Below, in pieces: positions 9,021-17,771 of a stretch of 64,000 nucleotides of DNA (position 1 is its first letter; each line of letters starts with the position of its first letter). The translations under genes were made by a program, and so were the position numbers. A model generated the notes under the pieces. It saw nothing but the letters and a program-made list of their open reading frames with translations, made no database searches and was not told where the DNA came from. The DNA is from Streptomyces aurantiogriseus (lineage in GTDB: Bacteria; Actinomycetota; Actinomycetes; Streptomycetales; Streptomycetaceae). Location of the stretch: assembly GCF_014649375.1 (NCBI RefSeq), contig NZ_BMSX01000029.1, forward strand, positions 53,179 to 117,178, given 5' to 3'.

Positions 9021-11231
9021 ATGCCCCGCTTCAGCATCATCGTCCCGACCCATGAGGCCGTGGGCCGGCTGTCCCTGGCGCTGGACTCCGTCCTCGCCCA
9101 GTCCTTCGGCGACCTCGAGCTGATCCCGGTCTGCGACGCGCCCGGCTCCCTCGCGGCCTCCGTCGTCGCCGGGCACGCCGGGCGGGACTCCCGGGTGGTG
9201 CCGGTGCAGTCGCCGCCGTCGGCCGGGCTGGCCGGGGCGCGCAACGCCGGGATGCGGGCGGCGGGCGGCGCGTACGTGCTGTTCCTCGACGGCGACGACG
9301 TGCTGGTGCCGGGTGCCCTGGCGGCGCTGGACGCACGTCTCGACGAGACGGGTGACGTCGACGTCCTGTACTTCGAGCACGAGCGGACGCACTGGTGGAA
9401 GGGCGAGCCGGCGAACCCGGCCGCGCCGCTTCTCGCCGGGACACCGGCGGGTGCCTTCTCCCCCGACCAGGCGCCCCGGGTGACCGGCGTGCAGCTCCCG
9501 GCGTGGAGCGCGGCCTACCGCAGGGCGTTCCTCACCGCGCACGACCTCACCTTCCCCGACGGGCACTTCACGGACGTCGGCTTCGGCGGCCTGGTCACCC
9601 TGCGGGCCGAGCGCCTGGCGGTGCTGCGCTCCGTCGTCGTACGGCATCTGCTGCGCAGGCAGGGCAGCCGCCTGGAGAGGCCGGGCGAGCACCACACCGA
9701 ACTCCTCGACCAGGCCGAGCTGGTGCTCACGCGGGCCGCCGAGCAGGGGCTCGCGCGGGACCGGTCGGGCCCGCTGTTCGAGCAGCTCTTCGCCGCCGTG
9801 CTCAGGACGGCCGCGCATCCGGAGCGGCTGCCCGCACGCCGGCGGCGCGCCTTCTTCCGGCGGGCGGGCCGGCTGTACCGGCGCCACCGCCCCGCCGGTT
9901 TCCGCCCTCCCGGGGGCAGCCTGGGCGTGCAGCACCGGCTGCTGGCGGCCAGGGCGTACGCGTTGTTCCGTGCGCTGCGGGGCGCCAACCGGTCGGCGGC
10001 ACAGGCGCTGCAGCGCGTGCCCCGCCCGCGCGGGCTGCGCACGCGCCTGTTCTACCGGCGCGAGCTGCGCCGCCCCATCGACCCGAACCTCGCCGTGTAC
10101 TGCGCGTACTGGGGCCGCGGCTATGCCTGCAACCCGGCCGCGATCCACGCCAAGGCGCGCGAACTCGCCCCGCACATCCGCTCGGTGTTCCTCGTCGAGC
10201 CCGAGGCGGTGGCGACGCTGCCGCAGGGCGTCGACCACGCGGTGATCGGCAGCCGCCGCTACTGGGAGGTGCTGGCCCGCGCCAAGTACCTGATCAACAA
10301 CGCCAACTTCGAAGGGACCGTCGTCAAACGCCCCGGCTCCGTCCACCTGTCCACGCAGCACGGCACCCCGCTGAAGAAGATGGGCGTCGAGCAGGCCGAG
10401 TACCCGGTGGTCGCCGCCGCCACCGGCAGCTTCGACCGCCTGCTGAGCCGGGTCGACCGCTGGGACTACAACCTCAGCTCGAACCGGCTCTCCACGGAGG
10501 TGTGGGAGCGGTCCTTCCCGTCCTCGTACGAGATGCTCGAGTACGGCTATCCGCGCAACGACGTCTACTACACGGCGTCGGCGGCCGATGTGCGCCGCGT
10601 CCGCGCGAAGCTCGGCATCGCCGAGGGCCGCACCGCGCTCCTGTACGCGCCGACGCACCGCGACTACCGGACGGGCTTCAGCACGCACCTCGATCTGAGG
10701 GCCCTGTGCGACGCCCTCGGCGACGACTTCGTGGTGCTGCTGCGCGCCCACTACTTCTACGAGGACGAGCGCGAGCACCTGCACGACGAACGCGTGATCG
10801 ACGTGACGGGGCACCGCTCGTCCGAGGACGTCTGTCTCGCCGCGGACGCCCTCATCACCGACTACTCGTCGATCGTGTTCGACTACGCCAACCTCGACCG
10901 GCCCATCGTCGTGTACGCCGACGACTGGGACGTGTACCGCGAGACACGCGGGGTCACCTTCGACTTCCTCGGCTCCCCGCCCGGCCCGGTCGCCCGCAGC
11001 GCCGACGAACTGGCCGCCGTCTTCCGCTCAGGTCGCTGGGCCGGGGCGGAGTCGGCCAGGCTGCGCGCCCGGTTCCGTGCCCGGTTCTGCGAGTTCGACG
11101 ACGGTCGTGCCGCCGAGCGCGTCGTCCGCCGCGTCCTGCTCGGGGAACCGGCCGAGGCCATCGAGCCGCCCGTTCCGCTCGCGCACCGCATGCCCGCGCC
11201 CGCCGCCGTGACGACCGCTCCGAGGAGCTGA
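9021..11231 (+). CDS. GT2 glycosyltransferase / CDP-glycerol glycerophosphotransferase fusion (paralogue 2)
   Basis: 736 aa, same architecture as its neighbours. The N-terminal GT2 domain begins RFSIIVPTHEAVGRL and has DGDD in place of DSDD at the metal site. The C-terminal TagF-like domain has QHGTPLK (H447), RAHY, ITDYSSIVFDY and LDRPIVVY. The start is ATG 9021, preceded by GAAAGAG. Sequence divergence from paralogue 1 is large throughout, so the duplication is old and the acceptor or donor specificity may differ. It probably acts at the inner face of the membrane in wall glycopolymer assembly. Confidence 0.87.
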   Translation: MPRFSIIVPTHEAVGRLSLALDSVLAQSFGDLELIPVCDAPGSLAASVVAGHAGRDSRVVPVQSPPSAGLAGARNAGMRAAGGAYVLFLDGDDVLVPGALAALDARLDETGDVDVLYFEHERTHWWKGEPANPAAPLLAGTPAGAFSPDQAPRVTGVQLPAWSAAYRRAFLTAHDLTFPDGHFTDVGFGGLVTLRAERLAVLRSVVVRHLLRRQGSRLERPGEHHTELLDQAELVLTRAAEQGLARDRSGPLFEQLFAAVLRTAAHPERLPARRRRAFFRRAGRLYRRHRPAGFRPPGGSLGVQHRLLAARAYALFRALRGANRSAAQALQRVPRPRGLRTRLFYRRELRRPIDPNLAVYCAYWGRGYACNPAAIHAKARELAPHIRSVFLVEPEAVATLPQGVDHAVIGSRRYWEVLARAKYLINNANFEGTVVKRPGSVHLSTQHGTPLKKMGVEQAEYPVVAAATGSFDRLLSRVDRWDYNLSSNRLSTEVWERSFPSSYEMLEYGYPRNDVYYTASAADVRRVRAKLGIAEGRTALLYAPTHRDYRTGFSTHLDLRALCDALGDDFVVLLRAHYFYEDEREHLHDERVIDVTGHRSSEDVCLAADALITDYSSIVFDYANLDRPIVVYADDWDVYRETRGVTFDFLGSPPGPVARSADELAAVFRSGRWAGAESARLRARFRARFCEFDDGRAAERVVRRVLLGEPAEAIEPPVPLAHRMPAPAAVTTAPRS

Positions 11232-11235
11232 CACC

Positions 11236-13485
11236 GTGCCCCGCTTCAGCATCATCGTCCCCGTCTTCAAGGTCCAGGGCTTCCTGCGCGCATGCCTGGA
11301 CTCCGTGCTCGGCCAGTCCTTCGCCGACCTCGAGGTGATCGCCGTCGACGACTGCTCGCCCGACGGCTCCGGGGCGATCCTCGACGAGTACGCGGCCCGC
11401 GATCCCCGGGTGAAGGCCGTGCACCTGCCGGAGAACGTGGGCCTCGGCCGCGCCCGCAACGCCGGCCTGCCGCACGCCACCGGCGACTACGTCCTCTTCC
11501 TCGACAGCGACGACCGGTACACGCCCGGTCTGCTGCGGGCGGTCGCCGACCGGCTCGACGCGACCGGCGACCCCGACATCCTGGTCTTCGACCACGTCCG
11601 CACCCACTGGTGGGGCCGCGGGGGCCGCAGCGACGCCGCCGGACTCCTCGAACAGGCCGGCACCCGCACGTTCACCATCCGCGAGCACCCCGAGTACCTG
11701 CGGCTGTTCCTCGTCGCCTGGAACAAGGCGTACCGCCGGGACTTCTTCCTCCGCCACGGCTTCCAGTACCGGCCGGGGCTGTACGAGGACGCCCCGGTCA
11801 CCTACCAGGCGATGGTCACGGCGGAGCGGATCGCCTGCCTGGACCGTGTGGGCGTCGAGTACCGGCAGCGACGCCAGGGCGCGATCACCCGTACTCCGGG
11901 ACGCCGGCACTTCGACATCTTCGAGCAGTACGAGGGGCTCTTCGCCTTCCTCGCCGGGCGGCCCGGCCTCGACTGGGCCCGGCCGCTGCTGTTCGAGCGG
12001 GCCCTGGACCACATGCTGTTCACGCTGGCCCGCCCGGAGCGGGTGCTGCGCGGCGACCGCAAGGCGTTCTACCGGCGGATCCGGGCGTTCTACCGCAAGC
12101 GCGCCCCCCGGGGCTTCGTGCCGCCGCAGGAAGCCCGCCGTGGCGAGATCCGGCTCCTGGCCGTCGCTCCTTTCCGTGTCCATCTCGCGGTCGGCGTTCT
12201 GCGGCGCGCGAGCGGAGCGGCCGGGAGGAGGGCGCAGCAGGTACGGGAGGCGGTCGCCCGGCGGATCAAGCGGTGCTGGTACCGGGTCCAGTCGATGCGT
12301 CCCCTCGACCCGTGTCTCGCCGTGTACTCCGCCGGGCACAGCCGTGCCGTGAACGGCGATCCCCGTGCGATTCACGCCCGGGCCGCCGAGCTGGCACCGC
12401 ACATCCGGGGCGTGTGGGTCGTGCAGCCCGACGCGGTGGGGCTGCTGCCGCCGGGCACGGACCACGTGACGACGGGATCCTGGCGCTACTACCGGGTGAT
12501 GGCGCGCGCGAAGTACTGGATCAACAACTGCAACTGGGCCGGTGACCTGGTGAAACGGCCCGGTACCGTACATGTTCACACCCATCAGGGCACCCCGCTC
12601 AAGTACATGGCGCTGGACCTCCTCGACCGTCCGGGCGCCCGGCACGGCACGGACGTCCGGGGCATGCTCCGCCGCAGCGACCGGTGGGACGTCAGCCTGG
12701 TCGCGAACCGGCACTCCGAGGAGATCTGGCAGCGGGCCTACCCCTGCCACTTCACCTCGCTGCGCAGTGGCAGCCCCCGCAACGACGTCCTGGTCCGGGG
12801 CGACGCCGCGCGTGCGGCCAGGGTGCGCGACAGGCTCGGCATCGGGCCGTTCGAGACGGTCGTGCTGTACGCGCCGACGCCGCGCGACTACCGCAAGGGC
12901 CGCCATGTCTGGCGGGTCGACCTGGAGGCGCTGACCGCCTCACTCGGCGCCGGGCACCGGCTGCTGGTGCGGCTGCACCCGAGCCTGGCCCGTCATCACG
13001 AACGGGCGCTGCTGCTGCGGGATCTGCACCGCCGCGGCACGCTGACCGACGTCACCGACGAGCCGCACGTCGAGGACCTCATGCTGGCCAGTGACGCCCT
13101 GATCACCGACTACTCGGCCCTGATGTTCGACTACGCCCACCTCGACCGGCCCATCGTCGTGCACGCCGACGACTGGGCCGCGTATCTGGCGGCCCGGGGC
13201 GCCTACTTCGACATCACCGCCGAGCCACCGGGCCATGTGACCCGGACCGACGAGGAACTGGCGACGGTGTTCACATCGGGCGCCTGGCGGGACGCGGAGT
13301 CGGCCCGGCTGCGCAAGGTGTTCCGGGAGCGCTTCTGCGAGTACGACGACGGGCGGGCCGCGGAACGCGTCGTACGGCAGGTCCTGCTGGGCGAGGCGCC
13401 CGACCCGGCGGCCGGCGGCGACCGGGCGGCGCTCACCATCCCGTCGGCCGCCGACCGCTCGGCCCGCCAGCCCGAGTACAGCTGA
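11236..13485 (+). CDS. GT2 / CDP-glycerol glycerophosphotransferase-like fusion lacking a catalytic His (paralogue 3)
   Basis: 749 aa, GTG start four bases after the stop of paralogue 2, so the two are co-translated. The GT2 domain is closest to paralogue 1 (RFSIIVPVFKVQGF; DSDD). In the TagF-like domain the invariant histidine is missing: where the others read TQHGTPLK, this one reads THQGTPLK (H450-Q451), so the His and its neighbour are exchanged. YAPTHRD also becomes YAPTPRD. The second important His is kept (RLHP, H581), as is ITDYSALMFDY. The C-terminal half may therefore be inactive, altered in mechanism, or structural, while the GT2 half looks intact. Confidence 0.85.
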   Translation: MPRFSIIVPVFKVQGFLRACLDSVLGQSFADLEVIAVDDCSPDGSGAILDEYAARDPRVKAVHLPENVGLGRARNAGLPHATGDYVLFLDSDDRYTPGLLRAVADRLDATGDPDILVFDHVRTHWWGRGGRSDAAGLLEQAGTRTFTIREHPEYLRLFLVAWNKAYRRDFFLRHGFQYRPGLYEDAPVTYQAMVTAERIACLDRVGVEYRQRRQGAITRTPGRRHFDIFEQYEGLFAFLAGRPGLDWARPLLFERALDHMLFTLARPERVLRGDRKAFYRRIRAFYRKRAPRGFVPPQEARRGEIRLLAVAPFRVHLAVGVLRRASGAAGRRAQQVREAVARRIKRCWYRVQSMRPLDPCLAVYSAGHSRAVNGDPRAIHARAAELAPHIRGVWVVQPDAVGLLPPGTDHVTTGSWRYYRVMARAKYWINNCNWAGDLVKRPGTVHVHTHQGTPLKYMALDLLDRPGARHGTDVRGMLRRSDRWDVSLVANRHSEEIWQRAYPCHFTSLRSGSPRNDVLVRGDAARAARVRDRLGIGPFETVVLYAPTPRDYRKGRHVWRVDLEALTASLGAGHRLLVRLHPSLARHHERALLLRDLHRRGTLTDVTDEPHVEDLMLASDALITDYSALMFDYAHLDRPIVVHADDWAAYLAARGAYFDITAEPPGHVTRTDEELATVFTSGAWRDAESARLRKVFRERFCEYDDGRAAERVVRQVLLGEAPDPAAGGDRAALTIPSAADRSARQPEYS

Positions 13486-13534
13486 CCCGGCCGCGGCCCA
13501 CCGGGAGCTCGACCCGACCCGGCCGGCCGCGAGT

Positions 13535-14884
13535 TCAGCGCGAGGCGGCCTCGGCCGTCGGCAGCCGACGGCCCGGGCGAGGGGGCCGGACCGGGTCCGG
13601 TCCCCTTCTGCCGTACCGTCGCGCGTGGCTCTCGACCAGGAGCGGGATGCCGCACACGGGGAGCAGCATCGCCATCACCATCAACCGCGGTCCCATGGAC
13701 ATCTCGGGGTGCCCGGCCTGGTTCACGACGCCCGCGACGGCGACGCCGGCGATCAGGCAGCCGAACGCACGGTGGTGGCGGAACGCCCCCCAGGCCCCCG
13801 CCGCGAGGAGCAGCAGCACCAGCGGCTGGACCAGCGCGTCGCGCAGCCACTCCCTCCAGAAGGCGACGCTCAGGCGCAGGAACTCGGGCCCGGGATCGGG
13901 GACCATGCTCCTCGTGTAGTGAACGGACAACAGGTCCTGGAGACTCGACCGGGTACTCGGCAGTCCGAGGACGGAGATGACGAGCTGAAGCGCCACCGCG
14001 AAAGCCGCCGTCGCGGCGAGGACCGCGCATTCCGGCCGTGAGAACTCACGCCGCCGTACCCAGCGCACCCCGACGAGCAGTGCGGTCATGGCCGCGATTC
14101 CGGCGACGGCCAGCAGGGTCTGCGCGTATTTGACACAGGCCGCGCCGGCGAATGCCGAGACGGACAGCACCGTTCCCGACCGGATGCGCCCCTGCAGCGT
14201 GCGGACGCACCCGGCGACGGCGGCGAGGAGGGCACACAGCAGCAGCCCCTCGCACAGGGGCAGCATGGCCTCCTTCCCCGTCGGCAGCGCGTAGTAGAGG
14301 ACCTGCCCCAGCAGGGTTACGGGAACGGAGACGCCCAGCATCCGCAGGACGACGACCACGAGGCCACTGGCCAGGACCGTCGCCACGAGCGACGCTGCCC
14401 ACAGGCCGAGGACCAGGCCGAACACACGGGTGAACGGGATCGTGTACAGGGGGTATCCGGGTCTGGTCGCGAAGATCTCGGAGACGCGCGGATGGCTGAA
14501 GAGCGCCATGTACCCCGTCACGTCGGTGCGTTCGGCATTCCGTGCGACGCGGGCTTCCATCGTCTCGCGGCATTTCCGCTGGGCGGTCCTGCCGGCGTCG
14601 TTGTCCCGGTAGTGCGCGAGATCCGCGCTCGCCTTCCGCGCGGACCCGACGCGCACGCTGTCGCAGAAGTACTCGAGCGCTCGCCGGGAGGCCTCCTCCC
14701 GGCCGAGCCCTTGCAGCATGTAGCTGTGTGCCACGTACTGACGGGTGTCCATGGCGGCACGCCCCTGGATCTGCGCCGACTGCGCGCCGGCGAACAGCAG
14801 GGCGAACACGAAGAACCAGAAAAGGAGCAGACGCCGTTCGTGGGGCGGCGACGGCGGTCGAAGGAACCTCTCAGTTCTCCACAT
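13535..14884 (-). CDS. polytopic membrane protein, possible GT-C-like
   Basis: 449 aa from the ATG at 14884 (a longer frame upstream has no coding look). One hydrophobic segment near residues 22-42, then a roughly 110-residue hydrophilic extracytoplasmic region rich in Arg, Glu and Ala, then about eight to nine membrane segments. A large first loop after TM1 and many later TMs is the shape of GT-C glycosyltransferases, but the expected acidic catalytic motif is not clear, so function is not assigned. It is convergent with paralogue 3 of the glycerophosphotransferases, and its setting suggests envelope polymer work. Confidence 0.6.
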   Translation of the reverse strand: MWRTERFLRPPSPPHERRLLLFWFFVFALLFAGAQSAQIQGRAAMDTRQYVAHSYMLQGLGREEASRRALEYFCDSVRVGSARKASADLAHYRDNDAGRTAQRKCRETMEARVARNAERTDVTGYMALFSHPRVSEIFATRPGYPLYTIPFTRVFGLVLGLWAASLVATVLASGLVVVVLRMLGVSVPVTLLGQVLYYALPTGKEAMLPLCEGLLLCALLAAVAGCVRTLQGRIRSGTVLSVSAFAGAACVKYAQTLLAVAGIAAMTALLVGVRWVRRREFSRPECAVLAATAAFAVALQLVISVLGLPSTRSSLQDLLSVHYTRSMVPDPGPEFLRLSVAFWREWLRDALVQPLVLLLLAAGAWGAFRHHRAFGCLIAGVAVAGVVNQAGHPEMSMGPRLMVMAMLLPVCGIPLLVESHARRYGRRGPDPVRPPRPGRRLPTAEAASR

Positions 14885-15072
14885 GGTCGATTGGCCTATC
14901 ACGCCCGTCGGCCCGATCCCGCCGGGAACGCGCCCCGGCGCCGTCCCGGCCGCCGAGATCCACCGCGCGGCGTAACCCGCACGGGTGATCACGCGCGCGT
15001 GCCGCGTCCGGCCGGGAACACAGCCGCCGCGCCGCCCTGTGCACGAGGGGGCGGCGCGGCGGATCAAGCGGG

Positions 15073-15090
15073 CGGGGCCGTGAGGCCCCG
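15073..15090 (-). terminator. possible terminator behind ohr
   Basis: A seven-base GC stem (15073-15079 with 15084-15090, GTGA loop) lies 47 bases past the ohr stop on the minus strand, within a 252-base stretch before the next gene. No T-run. Confidence 0.35.
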
Positions 15091-15136
15091 AGGCTGTGGA
15101 GCCGTGCGGTCCTGAGGAGCCCTGAGGCCCCGGGGA

Positions 15137-15550
15137 CTACTCGATGACGAGCTCGACCGGGACGTTGCCGCGGGTGGCGTTGGAGTAGGGGCAGACCTGG
15201 TGGGCCTGCTCGACGAGCTTGCGGCCGGTCGCCTCGTCCAGGGAGTCGGGCAGCTCCACGCGCAGGGTCACCTTCAGCGCGAAGCCCTCGCCCTGCTTGC
15301 CTATGCCGACCTCGGCGGTGACGGCGGCGTCGCTGACGTCCACCTTCGCCTGGCGGCCGACGAGACCGAGGGCGCTGCCGAAACAGGCGGCGTAACCGGC
15401 GGCGAACAGCTGCTCCGGGTTGGTGCCCTGCCCGTTGCCGCCCAGCTCCACGGGCATGGCCAGGGCGAGGTCGATCTTGCCGTCGTTGGTGACGGCGCGA
15501 CCCTCACGGCCGTGGGTGGCGGTAGCGACAGCGGTGTAGAGCGCGTCCAT
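15137..15550 (-). CDS. ohr: organic hydroperoxide resistance protein
   Basis: 137 aa OsmC/Ohr-family thiol peroxidase, full length. It reduces organic (lipid) hydroperoxides in the cytoplasm using a reactive Cys pair, seen here as C56 in YAACFGSA and C120 in QVCPYSNATRGN. The arginine of the active site lies in the N-terminal THGREGR region. It is divergent from ohrR with a 121-bp spacer that carries a near-consensus OhrR box, so induction by organic peroxide through OhrR is expected. Confidence 0.95.
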   Translation of the reverse strand: MDALYTAVATATHGREGRAVTNDGKIDLALAMPVELGGNGQGTNPEQLFAAGYAACFGSALGLVGRQAKVDVSDAAVTAEVGIGKQGEGFALKVTLRVELPDSLDEATGRKLVEQAHQVCPYSNATRGNVPVELVIE

Positions 15551-15621
15551 GGAAAACCATCCCTCTCAGGTCACGTTCCGGCGGCCCGGTCCGGCCGCCT
15601 CACAGCCATAAGTAGAGCACA

Positions 15622-15632
15622 CAATTCAATTG
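15622..15632. promoter_or_regulatory. OhrR operator
   Basis: Perfect inverted repeat CAATT-C-AATTG, inside ACACAATTCAATTGGG. It matches the TACAATT-AATTGTA box described for OhrR in other bacteria and sits between the divergent ohr and ohrR genes. It is an AT-rich island in very GC-rich DNA. Confidence 0.8.
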
Positions 15633-15671
15633 GGCACAACTAAATGGCGGGCAAGAGCTACTCTGGGAGGC

Positions 15672-16169
15672 ATGACCGTCACCCCGCCCTCCACCGCCCA
15701 GGAGAACGCCACGGAGGACTGGCTCCACCTGGACAGCCAGATCTGCTTCTCCCTGCACGCCGCCTCGCGCGCCTTCAACGGCGTCTACCGCGTGATCCTC
15801 AAGGACCTTGGGCTCACGTACCCCCAGTACCTGGTGATGCTGGTCCTGTGGGAGCAGGGCACCCTGCCCGTCAAGAAGCTGGGCGAACACCTCCGCCTGG
15901 ACTCCGGCACCCTCTCGCCGCTGCTCAAGCGCCTGGAGACGGCCGGCCTCGTACGGCGCGAGCGCAGCGCCCGCGACGAGCGCTCGGTGGAGGTGCGGCT
16001 GACCGAGGAGGGCGTCGCGCTGCGCGACCGGGCCCTGGAGGTACCGCGCAGGATCGTCACGGCAACCGGCTTCGACCTCGCCGAGATCGGCGCACTGCGC
16101 GAGCGCCTCGACCAGCTCACCGCGGCACTGGACGCCGCGGCGGCTCAGGAACTGCCGGGGAACCGGTAG
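15672..16169 (+). CDS. ohrR: MarR-family organic peroxide sensor
   Basis: 165 aa from ATG 15672 (preceded by GGGAGG). Winged-helix MarR repressor with the OhrR hallmark reactive cysteine near the N-terminus (C25 in LDSQICFSLH). The DNA-binding wing is RRERSARDERSVEVRLTEEG. Oxidation of the Cys releases the protein from the ohr promoter. The 3' end overlaps the convergent glycosyltransferase gene by 53 bases, and no terminator is visible between them. Confidence 0.93.
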   Translation: MTVTPPSTAQENATEDWLHLDSQICFSLHAASRAFNGVYRVILKDLGLTYPQYLVMLVLWEQGTLPVKKLGEHLRLDSGTLSPLLKRLETAGLVRRERSARDERSVEVRLTEEGVALRDRALEVPRRIVTATGFDLAEIGALRERLDQLTAALDAAAAQELPGNR

Positions 16170-17682
16170 CCGGACGGCGGACGTAGAGCCGGAGGGTCAC
16201 GCCGTCCCGTACGGACTCCGACGCAGGGACGAACCACTCCTCCACGGCCACGAGCTTGACGCGCTCGGTCAGGTCGCGCGGATACCAGCGCGTGCCCAGC
16301 GCGTACGGTGCGGCGACGACCCACACCCGGTTCACCGCGGCGAGCCGGCGCCGCAGCTCCCCGGGCCCGACCTCGCGGCCGTACAGCGTGCCCGACCGGG
16401 CACCGGGCACCTCCAGTGCCAGATCCCGCACCCCCTGGAACCCCTTCGGATAGGCGAGCGCCGCGCGCCGCCCGAGGGACGGCAGGAACAACACCGGGTC
16501 GCCGGGGCGTACCTGACGGGCGGCCAGGGCGGAGACCGAGGCGAGGTTGTCGGGGCGGTGGGCGGGGGTGCGGTAGTGGCGGTGGAGGGGGAGGACGTGC
16601 AGGAAGACGAGGGAGACGGCGAGGACACCCGCGACGGCGACGGCCCGTGAACGCGACCGTCGCCCGGCGATCCGGGCGAGCCGGTCGGCGCCGGCCGCGA
16701 TCAGCAGCGGCGCTCCCGCCAGGGCGTACAGCACATACCGGTCGTGGTACAGGGGCCTGACCTGCGACAGCAGCATCAGGATCCCCGGCGGCACCAGCAT
16801 CAACGGCGCCGCGAAAGCCGCCGCACGCCCGGCCAGGAACCCCACCGCCATCAACACCACGCACCCCCAGAACACCACCCCCCTCGGCCCCGCGGCGAAG
16901 CCGCGCAACAACCGCTCCACGCTCTCCCAGTCCGGCACCGGCAACCACCCCACCTGGGCCGACTGGTTCCGCGACACCAGCACCAGCGGCAGCACCACCG
17001 CGCCCACCGCTCCGGCCGCGTGTCCCCATTGCCACCACACCGCCCTCGGCACCCGCAGCAGCGCGAGCGTGACCGCGTGGGCGCACAGCACGAGCACCGC
17101 CAGCTCGTGCAGCAGACAGGTCACGGCGACGACACCCCCGTACAGCCACCACCCCCGCCCCACCGACCCCGCCCGCTCCGCCCGCCCCGCCGGTCCCGCC
17201 GGTCCCGCCGGTCCGTCAACGAGTCGCACCATCAGCAGGGTCGCACCCGCCGCCCCGGCCGCGACCAGCGCGTACGACCGGCCCTCCTGGGCGTAGTGGC
17301 CGGCCAGCGGGTTCACCGCGTACAGCAGGCCCGCCCACAGGCCGACGCGCGGGCGGCACAGTCGTACGCCGAGGGCGGCGACCAGGCCCGCGGTGGCGGC
17401 CGCCGCGAGGACCGACGGCAGACGCAGGGCGATCTCGCCGGGGCGGACGGCGAGGACGGCGTGCATGAGGAAGTAGTACAGGCCGTGCACCGCGTCCACG
17501 CCGTGCAGCAGCCGCCAGATCTCCGGCACCGTCCGCCGCGCGACCTGGAAGGTGACCCCCTCGTCGCGCCACATGCCCCCGCGGTTCACCCCCCAGAGGC
17601 CGACCACGAGCATGACGGCCGCGGGGACGGCCACGGCCACGGCCTCCGTAACGCCGGCTTTCCTCGTCTGTCCGCTCACCAC
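16117..17682 (-). CDS. GT-C family (GT39-like) membrane glycosyltransferase
   Basis: About 521 aa with GTG 17682 as start (GTG 17679 or ATG 17745 are possible). After TM1 comes the GT39/ArnT-like signature GGMWRDEGVTFQVA, with the acidic WRDE pair that is the usual catalytic site, and later HYAQEGRSYAL, a second family motif. About ten to eleven TMs are followed by a C-terminal extracytoplasmic domain of about 130 residues. It would transfer a sugar from a polyprenyl-phosphate carrier outside the membrane. The acceptor is unknown. It is divergent from the GT87-like gene, with which it may form a functional pair. Confidence 0.8.
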   Translation of the reverse strand: MVSGQTRKAGVTEAVAVAVPAAVMLVVGLWGVNRGGMWRDEGVTFQVARRTVPEIWRLLHGVDAVHGLYYFLMHAVLAVRPGEIALRLPSVLAAAATAGLVAALGVRLCRPRVGLWAGLLYAVNPLAGHYAQEGRSYALVAAGAAGATLLMVRLVDGPAGPAGPAGRAERAGSVGRGWWLYGGVVAVTCLLHELAVLVLCAHAVTLALLRVPRAVWWQWGHAAGAVGAVVLPLVLVSRNQSAQVGWLPVPDWESVERLLRGFAAGPRGVVFWGCVVLMAVGFLAGRAAAFAAPLMLVPPGILMLLSQVRPLYHDRYVLYALAGAPLLIAAGADRLARIAGRRSRSRAVAVAGVLAVSLVFLHVLPLHRHYRTPAHRPDNLASVSALAARQVRPGDPVLFLPSLGRRAALAYPKGFQGVRDLALEVPGARSGTLYGREVGPGELRRRLAAVNRVWVVAAPYALGTRWYPRDLTERVKLVAVEEWFVPASESVRDGVTLRLYVRRPATGSPAVPEPPRRPVPR

Positions 17683-17771
17683 ACACCCGATTCTGTGCTG
17701 CTGGCGAGCGATTAGTGACGATTGACGGCATTTAAGCACTTTCATGTCATTCGCCGGACTTACTATCCGAC

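Noticed and set aside
6679..13485. Assembly duplication of one glycosyltransferase gene
   Set aside because: The three genes are clearly diverged at protein and DNA level and differ at active-site residues, so they are old paralogues.
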